A stretch of 64,000 nt of DNA from AV40 sp963817335 (lineage in GTDB: Bacteria; Verrucomicrobiota; Verrucomicrobiia; Chthoniobacterales; UBA10450): the NCBI GenBank assembly GCA_963817335.1, contig CAWFNX010000001.1, positions 434,001 through 498,000 on the forward strand. The letters are read 5' to 3'. Both the position numbers and the translations under genes were made by a program. Of the stretch, positions 43,365 through 51,467 are shown in pieces. Below the pieces are notes generated by a model. That model searched no databases. It was not told where the DNA came from and was given only the letters and a program-made list of their open reading frames with translations. Numbering within the stretch: position 1 is the stretch's first letter; each line of letters begins with the position of its first letter.

Positions 43365-43562
43365 ATGCGCAAGCGGCAGCGGCATAGGCGAAACCAAATT
43401 GGGCCGGGCTTGGCCGCTTGGCGAAAAAGAAATAAACTGTCTCAATCAGCGGCCGCAGTGAAGTTAAACGTCTCGTGTCGCACTTTGCAGGAGTGGGAAC
43501 AGGGGCGCGCCACGCCGCATCATTTGGCGCTCGATGCGCTTCGAGAAAAGATTGCCCGATAA
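43365..43562 (+). CDS. Small HTH (XRE/DUF-like) DNA-binding protein
   Basis: This 65-residue protein has a basic N-terminus (MRKRQRHRRNQ) and one helix-turn-helix: LAAWRKRNKLSQSAAAVKLNVSCRTLQEWEQGR. The LSQ..AA..L.VS.RTLQEWEQGR pattern is as in Cro/CI and antitoxin-type repressors. No toxin gene is next to it. Two identical palindromes flank it, suggesting autoregulation. It sits between an intact and a broken copy of a secreted protein gene, so the segment seems to have been formed by duplication or insertion. Confidence 0.75.
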   Translation: MRKRQRHRRNQIGPGLAAWRKRNKLSQSAAAVKLNVSCRTLQEWEQGRATPHHLALDALREKIAR

Positions 43563-43600
43563 GTTTCGAACGGTAATTCGTCACGTCGGGATCCACGATA

Positions 43601-43615
43601 TACGTGATTCACGTA
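43601..43615. promoter_or_regulatory. Palindrome TACGTGATTCACGTA, second copy
   Basis: Identical to 43308-43322 (293 bp apart). It lies 5 bp before the start of the broken duplicate of the secreted gene. Confidence 0.45.
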
Positions 43616-43620
43616 TAGCA

Positions 43621-43924
43621 ATGGCTGTCGCGGTGCTGTTTCTGTCGAAGTCATTCGGCTGAGGGCAAATCGAAAAAGAGCACGCCGCACCCTGCGGCCG
43701 AGACGACCGACCACATCACCGCTGTCCATTTGACGTCGATCGCGATCAACGTCTACGCCACGCACTCGGCCAAAGAATACAGAGTCGCGCCGACGACAAA
43801 GATCACCGTCAACGGCAGTCCATCGCAATTAAGCGGCCTCGCCACCGGAATGTCAGTCGTCGTCACTCCAGCGCCCGACGGCGTCACCGTCGCCACTATC
43901 GACGCCAAAACGCCGAGACGCTAG
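43621..43924 (+). pseudogene. Broken duplicate of the small secreted protein gene
   Basis: About 300 bp closely match 42837-43136. The copy starts within the signal peptide (MAVAVLFLSKSFG), then reads a TGA stop; 4 extra bases in the same place also shift the frame. The remainder (VHLTSIAINVYATHSAK ... VATIDAKTPRR) is intact but has no start with a signal peptide. It is therefore probably not expressed as a secreted protein. The 3' parts are almost identical, so the duplication is recent or kept even by gene conversion. Confidence 0.75.
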
Positions 43925-44072
43925 AAACGTTCTAGACAGGATTAATAGAATTTCTCGGATCGCCAGATCTCATCATAAGCTGGTTACGATGCATGAGGTC
44001 GGTATGAGTCGATCGGTGTTGTCCGTGCAATCCGCGGTTGCTTCTGATTTTATACTTTGAGAATCTCGTCCC

Positions 44073-44480
44073 ATGCGCGTCCTCCTGGAAATTATCGTTG
44101 TCGCTGTATTGATCTGGCTTGGCTGGAGTGCATCTTTTCATGAGAGGATATTTGGTCCCCCACCGCCGCCAGCTCCAGCGGCTATCGTAGCTCCAAGAGG
44201 ACCCGCGGCTCAAAAAGTCATTTGCCCAGCGTGCAAAGGCGAAGGCGTCGTAGTTTATGATTCAACAGGATCGGGTCGAATCGTTGATCACCGAACCCAA
44301 CCGTGTCCAGTATGCATCGGGAAAGGATACAGGATGCTCGTCGTGCCGAAGGGCAAACAACCTTGTCCGGACTGCGGAGGAATGGGCATCGTATACTATC
44401 CGGAAGAACCCGGCCATCCGGTTAGATCGTCGAACTGTTCGCGCTGCGGGACAACGGGCTTAGTTGCGGATGTCCGATAA
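44073..44480 (+). CDS. Membrane-anchored protein with DnaJ-type zinc-finger motifs
   Basis: This 135-residue protein has one N-terminal helix (about 5-20), a Pro/Ala-rich linker and four CxxC pairs: CPACKGEG, CPVCIGKG, CPDCGGMG and CSRCGTTG. The CxxCxGxG form is that of the DnaJ cysteine-rich domain, which binds two zinc ions. No J domain is present. The zinc domain lies outside the membrane and may bind unfolded protein or act in thiol chemistry. Single gene, convergent with the pseudopilin operon. Confidence 0.7.
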   Translation: MRVLLEIIVVAVLIWLGWSASFHERIFGPPPPPAPAAIVAPRGPAAQKVICPACKGEGVVVYDSTGSGRIVDHRTQPCPVCIGKGYRMLVVPKGKQPCPDCGGMGIVYYPEEPGHPVRSSNCSRCGTTGLVADVR

Positions 44481-44500
44481 GAACCCGCGGCGATAGACAG

Positions 44501-45226
44501 CTATTGGGCCGTCGTAAACGACAGTTGAACGGGCCAAAGCGGCACTCGCGTGGTCGCCGCAAAACCGATGTTGTGAATATCGTTTAACTCGAATCGATAC
44601 TGCGTTCCTGGTTTGAAGGGATATGCGAGCGTGAAAGTCATCCCGTCCGCTGAATAAGCGGACTGTGCCTTTGAAATATCAACGGGAACATTGTTCTCAA
44701 ACAGATGCAGACCGTGCGTCTTCGCGTTCATTGGCTTGTCGAACGTGACGGCTAGCGATCTCACTCTGGTTGAATCAACCACGGCGCCGTGTTGAGGCAC
44801 GGTTCGTACGACGCGTGGTGGCGCATCTTGTGGGGCAACGTTTCCAGCGGTTTGAAAGACAAGAAACGTTGCAGGCAGCACCAGGCCTTTTTGACTTTGA
44901 AATCCCACGCCCGGTAGTCCGCGTCCATTCAACGCGCAGACGTAAACATGGCCGGGTTCGAGGTGCACATCGATACTGCAAGAGGTGTTATCCGAAGAGA
45001 ACTTCGTTTGTAAATCAGAAGGTGGGCTCAAAACATCGAGGCCGATCCAATCTGTCATTCGCGCCCGAAGTGGCTGATCAAACGTGAGCGAAATCCTCTT
45101 TTGGTTCGCGGAATTCACGTTGGTTGCCCACAACTCCGGCGACGTAGCAGTAAGTTTCAACGGATCGGCGGATGCGACCGAGCAGACGCAGTGACCGACA
45201 ATTGCGATTAGGAGAAAACGTTTCAT
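44501..45226 (-). CDS. Secreted Ig-like (SbsA/Big_5) protein, last gene of pseudopilin operon
   Basis: This 241-residue protein has a signal peptide (MKRFLLIAIVGHCVCSVASA) and two Ig-like units. The first (about 22-110) has RISLTFDQPLRARMTDW; the second (about 130-240) has VRTVPQHGAVVDSTRVRSLAVTFDKPMN, a good SbsA Ig-like motif. Such domains occur in surface-layer and adhesin proteins. It overlaps the preceding gene by 4 bp, so it is likely made with the pseudopilins and may be assembled or exported by them. Confidence 0.75.
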   Translation of the reverse strand: MKRFLLIAIVGHCVCSVASADPLKLTATSPELWATNVNSANQKRISLTFDQPLRARMTDWIGLDVLSPPSDLQTKFSSDNTSCSIDVHLEPGHVYVCALNGRGLPGVGFQSQKGLVLPATFLVFQTAGNVAPQDAPPRVVRTVPQHGAVVDSTRVRSLAVTFDKPMNAKTHGLHLFENNVPVDISKAQSAYSADGMTFTLAYPFKPGTQYRFELNDIHNIGFAATTRVPLWPVQLSFTTAQ

Positions 45227-48201
45227 TCAGTGATTACCCGGTTGGCGATTGTCTTGTAATTACTGTCCGAGGTTCGAACGATGTCTGAATTTGAAGAGTC
45301 TGGCGTAAACACGGCAGTTCGCTTCACGAATGCTTCGCCTAGATACTCCGCTTGAATCTCTTGCGAAGAATCAACGATGCCGTTTTTGTTAACATCCTTG
45401 ATTGTTTGCCCGACATATAAGATTCGGAAGACATTACCCCTGGTCGTAATGGAGTTGCTCACTTCGCGAAAAAGCTGCTCAACCTGCATATCGCGCTGAA
45501 TATTTGCGTTCACCTTTTTGTTTGCGTCTTTCTCACTTGCTGTTGTTGCCGTGTTTCTGAGGACGCCGTACGAAACTGTTGAACATGCTCCGCGAGTGTC
45601 AGAAGTCGTGGTACTGCCTCCCGCGCTTGTATTCACCAGTCGACTTAAAACGGAAGCCAACTCGCCCGGCTGGAAGTATGGACGAATGGGTCCGTTATCG
45701 GGAAACGGCGGATTAATGAGAACCCTTCGATTAGGAACGCTCGCAATCGAGGCGCCTCCACCCGGGGCATTATCGATTCGATCGAGCGAGTTTGGCGCTG
45801 ATTGAGAAATGTTTTGAGTGCCGACCGGAACTCCGAGAAACAACGCTCCCAATGCCTGCTGTTGTACTCCAAGTTGTTGCTGCGTGTTGATATTGATTGC
45901 GCCGGAACGCAGCTGCGAGCTCTGTGCGCGAAACAAATCCGTGAGGACGTAGTCAAAGGACGGATTTCTACGAAGCGGAATGTCGGTCTTAGGGCCGGCC
46001 GCCGAGGTGTTAGCAAGACGTTCTGGATACTGCAAATAGATTGTCCGCCAGGGGTATTCACACACTGCAACGTTCCCCAACTCACCAATGTTGATCATAG
46101 GGCCGTTGCGAATGAACGCTAACGGCCGATCGCCTGAGAAATCGAACCAATCAAATCCATAAGGTCGACAATTGACGTCAACGGTATCGACGAGCGAATC
46201 GAGGCGATTCGAAGAATCGCTCGGATCGGCGTCTGTGCGACTGGCATCAAAATTCCAACGGTCGCTGACCAGTCGTCCACGATAACGCGGATCACCAGGC
46301 GTTGCCCCCGCAACTATTGCGCCTTGATATCCGGCAACGTAATTGATCGCGGCGATCTGTCGGGTTGCCGAGTTCGATTCCTTTAGAAAATCTCCCGAAC
46401 CGCTACCGCAGCCGGTATTACACCATTTCGTTGTCGTCGCACTCGTGACAATTGAGGTGTCATCAATTCGGTAGTCGCTCCCGTTGTTTCCAATCCACTT
46501 AACGGTGATATTTTGTGCAAGAAATTTCGGATTGTTGGTGCTCGTCTCGCCTGCATTCACAGTGAACGAGACGGTCTGCGTGTCCAGCCAGTTTGTCTGA
46601 AATGTTTTCGCACCTGACGAGCTAGTGCCATCGGTACCAGCTGGGACGATAGTATTGGTTGGAGGTTTAACCGCCGTAAGGTCCGATAGCTTGATCGAGT
46701 AAGTTTGGGACGAGACATTGTAGACCGGGCTTCCGTTCTTCTGAATTATAGGAACTCCGGTCAGCTCTATTCGGCTTTGTGGCGTGTTCCCCATCGCATT
46801 AGCCAGATCCAGATCGGTTTCGTACAGATTCATAAATTGAAACTGCACCTTCATGCTTACCGTGGCGCTGAATGTCCCGACGCCCGACCCGGGATAGGTA
46901 CTGCCGGAAGCTTGATAGACGATGTTCACTCCGCTGAGATACGGCATTTTTTTGAAACCGATCACCGGGACAGCGACCGTAAACCCGGACGGAATAACAC
47001 TGCCCATATCTGTTGGAACGTTATCCGCAGTGATGTAGTCGACGATGTTGGCTGCGATTTGTTGTCTCAGCCAGTCGTCACCGAACATTTGATAGTTCTG
47101 AAGACTGGTAATTGAAGTCTGGCCCGTCCAAGCGTCCCGAATCCAGTTGGCGATTCTAGTGGCTACTGCAGCTTTTGCCGTATTGCCGGTCACTCCGGAG
47201 GTGAGCGTATTCAGATCAAGGCGCTGCCAGCCGCGAGCAGTTGTATTGTCGTCTTCGGACAGTACCGTCGCAAGACGTGTATAATCCGGAAAAGTGTTGG
47301 ACGTATTGCTCCATTGACCGAGAAGTCCCAATGTCAGCGGAGTAGAAAGTCGACTACTGGCGTTTCCAAGATTCATTAGGTTGGTATCCGCTGTGGAGCG
47401 GTTGGCGGCGCTTGGAAGAATGGCCGAAGGATCGAGCTCCTGAATTTGTGATGCGGGCGTTGAAGCAGGGAGCGCCGATAAATCGTTTACCCTCATGTTG
47501 GAACCCCCAACATTGTTTCCCGCATAATTCGCATTCAGCTTCATACTTTCGTCTTCGATAAAGAAAGCATATCGGCCTACAAGCTGACTGTTGGCGTCTC
47601 GTACGTTCACCCATTGCCCGTAAGCCGGTGGCGGGGCGGCGGCTGGCGTGGGCTGAACCAACCGGCTTGTCGTCGAACCGATTGTTACGATTTGATTGAA
47701 ATCATAGCTGGTACCGGAGGCAAAATTCGGCGCGGTGACACTAAATGCAGCAGTCGGTGCGAGTCCGGTGGGAATCGCGTCGGGGATTGGTCGAGAATCG
47801 GGCCCCGGCCCCGAACTCGTAGTTGCTCTCGAAGCGAGAATGTCTCCAGCAGCGTTATTTAACTGTAGGTAGTCGTCTGCTTTGACGCCATGATTGGTAT
47901 CGGCGGTATCGGCGGGCCAATAGATTTCTGTGTAAATCGACGCCGGGGCAGGCACAGGCGCGGGCATGGCGGTGATGTAGTTGCCGTAGCGGGTATTGTC
48001 CTTGAGCAGGTGGATTGCTGCTGCGAGGCCGCTGTCGGCTTGAATCTTCGCGCGCAACCGATTCGCATAGACCGACGATGTCGATCGTTCGATTCGCGTG
48101 CTTACCAAGTACGCAACCACGACGATCGCAATTAGAACCATCAATACGAGCGTAATGGTGAGAGCGAACCCCGAATGACGGACGCGTGATTTCATGCTCA
48201 A
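45223..48201 (-). CDS. Verru_Chthon cassette protein A
   Basis: This 992-residue protein has a short basic start, then GFALTITLVLMVLIAIVVVAYL, a prepilin-like helix with the Gly before Phe where prepilin peptidase cuts. ADSGLAAAIHLLKDN follows, as in PilX/GspK-like minor pseudopilins. The long rest is Asn/Thr/Ser-rich. Size, position and sequence style match the A protein of the four-gene Verru_Chthon cassette known from Chthoniobacter and relatives. It is the largest component and probably forms or caps a surface assembly. Linked by ATGA overlaps on both sides. Confidence 0.85.
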   Translation of the reverse strand: MSMKSRVRHSGFALTITLVLMVLIAIVVVAYLVSTRIERSTSSVYANRLRAKIQADSGLAAAIHLLKDNTRYGNYITAMPAPVPAPASIYTEIYWPADTADTNHGVKADDYLQLNNAAGDILASRATTSSGPGPDSRPIPDAIPTGLAPTAAFSVTAPNFASGTSYDFNQIVTIGSTTSRLVQPTPAAAPPPAYGQWVNVRDANSQLVGRYAFFIEDESMKLNANYAGNNVGGSNMRVNDLSALPASTPASQIQELDPSAILPSAANRSTADTNLMNLGNASSRLSTPLTLGLLGQWSNTSNTFPDYTRLATVLSEDDNTTARGWQRLDLNTLTSGVTGNTAKAAVATRIANWIRDAWTGQTSITSLQNYQMFGDDWLRQQIAANIVDYITADNVPTDMGSVIPSGFTVAVPVIGFKKMPYLSGVNIVYQASGSTYPGSGVGTFSATVSMKVQFQFMNLYETDLDLANAMGNTPQSRIELTGVPIIQKNGSPVYNVSSQTYSIKLSDLTAVKPPTNTIVPAGTDGTSSSGAKTFQTNWLDTQTVSFTVNAGETSTNNPKFLAQNITVKWIGNNGSDYRIDDTSIVTSATTTKWCNTGCGSGSGDFLKESNSATRQIAAINYVAGYQGAIVAGATPGDPRYRGRLVSDRWNFDASRTDADPSDSSNRLDSLVDTVDVNCRPYGFDWFDFSGDRPLAFIRNGPMINIGELGNVAVCEYPWRTIYLQYPERLANTSAAGPKTDIPLRRNPSFDYVLTDLFRAQSSQLRSGAININTQQQLGVQQQALGALFLGVPVGTQNISQSAPNSLDRIDNAPGGGASIASVPNRRVLINPPFPDNGPIRPYFQPGELASVLSRLVNTSAGGSTTTSDTRGACSTVSYGVLRNTATTASEKDANKKVNANIQRDMQVEQLFREVSNSITTRGNVFRILYVGQTIKDVNKNGIVDSSQEIQAEYLGEAFVKRTAVFTPDSSNSDIVRTSDSNYKTIANRVITE

Positions 48202-48944
48202 TGCGGTGCGGGCAGTAACACGCTAGCAGTGAATTGCCGCGCGGCTCGAGTGACCAGCCGATCGTAAATCGGATTGCCCGGCGTCAGACCGGCGAGCTTT
48301 GTGAGAGTACGATCATCGACAACTTTGACGCGGATGATCACCTGACGCGGCGTGTTCCCAAGCATCAACGAACTACCGCTGACCGAATTCCAGGTCGTCG
48401 CCGGAGTTTGAACCGAATCCAAATCCTGTTGCGAATACGACTGGATTTCGAATTCCAAAACGCCGGTCGCGATCGTTCGCCATTGCCATTGCGTCGTATA
48501 CGCTGCTGACTGATAGCGATTCGCCGCCGCTCCATTCCAAGCTGACTGACTATCGATGAATCCGCGCTCGAGCGTGTGGACGTCATTGTTGTGGCGGTAA
48601 GCAATTACGCATAAATCGCCGGACATTGCGTTTGGATACGGCGCAACGAAGAAGGCATTCTCAGATGTTGCCGCAGTCGGAGGGGTGCTGCCTTGAATCG
48701 ACGGAATATTCTCTGAAAATTCAACGACGCGTGGCGCAGGCGCGGCGATAGCCCCACTGATCTCGTCCGCGATTCGTCCCAGAACCTGGCGAGCGTTGGC
48801 AAACGTGTCGATTTGATTTCGCCCTTGTTCCCATACCGCGAGCGCGGCCGAAACTACATTCACAAGAAGCACGACGAGTATCGTCGTAATCGCCAACGCA
48901 ACGAGCATTTCCAAAAGTGTGAAGGCGCGCGTCGATTCGGTCAT
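48198..48944 (-). CDS. Verru_Chthon cassette protein C (pseudopilin)
   Basis: This 248-residue protein starts at ATG 48944, which overlaps the B stop; the frame is open further up but only inside B. RAFTLLEMLVALAITTILVVLL is a type IV prepilin N-terminus of the GspJ/PilW kind (no Gly but Ala before Phe). The globular part includes VLGRIADEISGAI, as in GspJ. Overlap of 4 bp with A. Confidence 0.84.
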   Translation of the reverse strand: MTESTRAFTLLEMLVALAITTILVVLLVNVVSAALAVWEQGRNQIDTFANARQVLGRIADEISGAIAAPAPRVVEFSENIPSIQGSTPPTAATSENAFFVAPYPNAMSGDLCVIAYRHNNDVHTLERGFIDSQSAWNGAAANRYQSAAYTTQWQWRTIATGVLEFEIQSYSQQDLDSVQTPATTWNSVSGSSLMLGNTPRQVIIRVKVVDDRTLTKLAGLTPGNPIYDRLVTRAARQFTASVLLPAPH

Positions 48945-49375
48945 GGGGACGGAATGTTCATCAGCGTCGTGAAGCGGTAGACGCTTTGATTTGCCGCCGG
49001 CGCGTTGGCTGGATAACGAAGCTCGGCGTTCGCGACGAAGTCCGCCGTTCCCAGCGGCGCCGCTACAAACGTAATGTTGAGTTGATAGATAGCGTTCGTC
49101 GAATTCTGCAATTCGCTGAAGTCGCTGCCGTAGTACTTTGCCGTGTAAGTCGGAGTGGTAGTTGTGTTCGCTGGCCAAAATCCAGCTGATCCACTGAGCG
49201 ATCGCAATCGTTCAAACTCATTTTCGACCAGCCGGGCTGCAGTGGATTCGTCTTTGGCTCGCTTGGCAGTATCGCTGCCGATTGAGAGCACCCCGATCGT
49301 GGCAAGAACGGAGAAACTTACGAGACCGATCGCAACGACAGTCTCCACGAGCGAAAATGCACGGCGTCTAGTCAT
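48941..49375 (-). CDS. Verru_Chthon cassette protein B (pseudopilin)
   Basis: This 144-residue protein has MTRRRAFSLVETVVAIGLVSFSVLATIGVL, a prepilin-like N-terminus similar to GspI/PilV, and a short globular domain ending RFTTLMNIPSP. It overlaps D by 4 bp and C by 4 bp. In related genomes the B protein is the PilV/GspI-like member of the cassette. Confidence 0.84.
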   Translation of the reverse strand: MTRRRAFSLVETVVAIGLVSFSVLATIGVLSIGSDTAKRAKDESTAARLVENEFERLRSLSGSAGFWPANTTTTPTYTAKYYGSDFSELQNSTNAIYQLNITFVAAPLGTADFVANAELRYPANAPAANQSVYRFTTLMNIPSP

Positions 49376-50022
49376 TTTAGCGACACCGCACCGGTTAATG
49401 GATCCACTGTAACGGTGTATCGAAGCTTCGAATTCTTTTGGACGAACGTGCCGCTAGAATCGACAAACCCGTCAGCCACGACAGCAGATGGAGTTGGAAC
49501 CGCGTTTGGGTCGAGGTTGCCACTGCCATTCGCCAAAAATTCAATGTAGGGGCCCGTGAACGTGTACGTCGTGGAGTTGGTACCCCCGACATCGATTTGC
49601 ATTGCCGCCGGAGGCTGCAAACTACTGGCGCCGAAATTCAGCGCAGTCCCGGACGGAAAACGATTCCATTTCCCCCTTTGGCTCCAGCGCGGGTCTGTTC
49701 TCTTTTCGCTAACAATTAGATATCCACGGTACGCTATGTCCGTGGGCCAGGCATTGGAAGATGTTCCCGCCGCGAAGTTCGTCGTGTTTGTCGGGAAAAG
49801 GATGCGCGTTCTGGTCCGCTCGGCAACCGCGGTAAGCCGGGCTCCATCTAAGTCCGCTGTCAGCTGGCGAGCCGCAGCCTCGGCCGACCGGCCAGCTCCG
49901 GTTCCCAGCGATGGGATCAAGAATGCTAAGACAAGCCCGATGATCGCCATGACGACGAGGAGCTCCAGCAGCGTAAATGCGCGGTAGCGCTCACGCTGCG
50001 AAACGCTGAAACGCTGAAACAC
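49372..50022 (-). CDS. Verru_Chthon cassette protein D (pseudopilin)
   Basis: This is the first gene of the operon. RAFTLLELLVVMAIIGLVLAFLIPSLG is a GspH/FimT-like prepilin start, followed by a globular domain with AEAAARQLTADLDGARLTAVAERTRTRI, as in GspH. The N-terminus is uncertain: a tandem repeat (CGCTGAAA units) covers it. GTG 50022 gives a 17-residue leader; a TTG at 50115 gives a longer one. Neither has a clear ribosome binding site. Confidence 0.8.
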   Translation of the reverse strand: MFQRFSVSQRERYRAFTLLELLVVMAIIGLVLAFLIPSLGTGAGRSAEAAARQLTADLDGARLTAVAERTRTRILFPTNTTNFAAGTSSNAWPTDIAYRGYLIVSEKRTDPRWSQRGKWNRFPSGTALNFGASSLQPPAAMQIDVGGTNSTTYTFTGPYIEFLANGSGNLDPNAVPTPSAVVADGFVDSSGTFVQKNSKLRYTVTVDPLTGAVSLK

Positions 50023-50035
50023 TGAAACGCTGAAG
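49999..50035. repeat. Tandem CGCTGAAA repeat at the D gene start
   Basis: Four successive copies of an AACGCTGAA / AACACTGAA unit lie across the start of the D pseudopilin gene and supply its first residues (FQRFSVS). Confidence 0.6.
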
Positions 50036-50115
50036 ACGTGAAATCGGCGGCCGCGCTGCACGCGTCTCTCATAACGCGAAATACGCAAAATGTGAACGCC
50101 GAAGTGAAGAAGCAA

Positions 50116-50526
50116 AGAGCACAGAGGTAAGAGCAGGGAGTGGGAGGCAAGAGTTGAAGGTTGAAGGATGAGGGATGAGGGATGGAAGGCAGAGGTCGGA
50201 CGTCGGAGGTCGGAGGTCGGAGGTCAGAGGTCAGAGGTCAGAATCAGCGGTATCGGCGTAATCCGCGGTTATAACATGAAAATGTAGCCGGAATGCCTGG
50301 CCGCTACAGAGGATAATTGTTCCTGATTTGAAACTCGCTCGCTCGCTCCACCCCTCGTCACTTTACCTTCTATGTCGCTCATCCCATTCGCTCCATTCCT
50401 GGGCTTCCTGATTCGGTAAATGGCAGTCCTGTAGGCTATTAGCAGGATTGAGAAATTCGCAATTTTAAGAGGGAAAATGCCCGCCGTTCGAGGGTAGGGG
50501 CATACTTCTAGCTTTTAGAGCGCAGC
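50116..50526. other. Divergent gap with tandem repeats (50153-50242)
   Basis: This 411-bp gap separates the pseudopilin operon and the pilus ATPase region. It holds tandem 7-mers: GTTGAAG, GATGAGG, then runs of GTCGGAG and GTCAGAG. To the right is unique sequence with no open frame of note; promoters of the 50527 gene must lie there. No other signal is seen. Confidence 0.55.
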
Positions 50527-51459
50527 GTGCTGGAACACACACTGTCTGCCGAGGAGCATAACCAAATCCTCCAAACGATTGAGATGTTTGAGGCGATCAC
50601 TCAAACACAGCCCGAGGACTATCAATCGCTCGAGATCCTCAAGGAAGCCTACACGAAAATCGGCCGTCACGACGACTCGCTGAAGACTTCCCGCAAGCTG
50701 GCCGAAGCGTATTTCAATTCCGGATCGTACACGCCTGCGCTCCAAGAGTGTGAAATGATCCTGACCCGGCACCCGAATTCGCCGGAAATGGTAGCGATGC
50801 TGGGCGAGATCGAGCAACGGTTGCAGGCCTCCGGCCAGGCCATCGTCGAGAAATCGAAGGCGACAAGCAATATGGTCAACGGCCCGTTCACCAAAGGGGA
50901 CGGTTCGTTGGTTGCGCCGAACGCAGAAGGCGCGCTGATCGATGTCGACCCAACGCGCGGAAAAAATCTGGGCCGGATCGTGAATTTGCAGGAACGAGGG
51001 GACGATCATCTGGCGAAATTTTTGATCGTGCAGCAGCTCTTCACCGAAGAAGCGGTAAACAGCGCCCTGGAGACAACCAAAGAAGCGAACAGGGAACTCC
51101 ACGGACAAGCGATGGCCGCGTCGATGTTGGGGGAGTTGACCCGCGAAAAACCGCAACAGCTCGAAGCTGTCCTTTCGGCGTTGATCGACCGGACCAAGTT
51201 CGCCTACGTTCCGCTGGAATACTACGACATCGATCGGCAGATCGCGCCGATGTTGCCGGAATATCTCACCCTCGGGCGGTTGTTTGTGCCGTTCGATTTG
51301 GTCAGCCGCACCATCATGGTGGCGTGCTGCAATCCTTTTGATTCCGCTGGGCGCGATGCCGTCCAGCAATCGGTCGATTACACCGTTACGTGGTATCTGG
51401 CGCGGCCAGTGGCGATCGCGCAGACGCTGCGCTCCATCTACCGGCTGAACAACTCTTGA
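50527..51459 (+). CDS. TPR and MshEN (GspE N-terminal) domain protein
   Basis: This 310-residue protein has two or three TPR-like helix pairs (about 1-105: LEILKEAYTKIGRHDDSL, AEAYFNSGSYTPALQECEMIL), a linker, then an MshEN/GspE_N domain (about 145-305: LVQQLFTEEAVNSALETTKE-like helices and PLEYYDIDRQIAPMLPEYLTLGRLFVPFD). There is no ATPase part. MshEN domains in pilus and secretion ATPases can bind cyclic di-GMP. The gene lies 8 bp before the pilB-like gene and probably helps regulate it. Start GTG 50527. Confidence 0.72.
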   Translation: MLEHTLSAEEHNQILQTIEMFEAITQTQPEDYQSLEILKEAYTKIGRHDDSLKTSRKLAEAYFNSGSYTPALQECEMILTRHPNSPEMVAMLGEIEQRLQASGQAIVEKSKATSNMVNGPFTKGDGSLVAPNAEGALIDVDPTRGKNLGRIVNLQERGDDHLAKFLIVQQLFTEEAVNSALETTKEANRELHGQAMAASMLGELTREKPQQLEAVLSALIDRTKFAYVPLEYYDIDRQIAPMLPEYLTLGRLFVPFDLVSRTIMVACCNPFDSAGRDAVQQSVDYTVTWYLARPVAIAQTLRSIYRLNNS

Positions 51460-51467
51460 GCATTCCA

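Noticed and set aside
50153..50242. Tandem repeats as a possible CRISPR array
   Set aside because: Units are 7 bp and contiguous, with no spacers and no cas genes.
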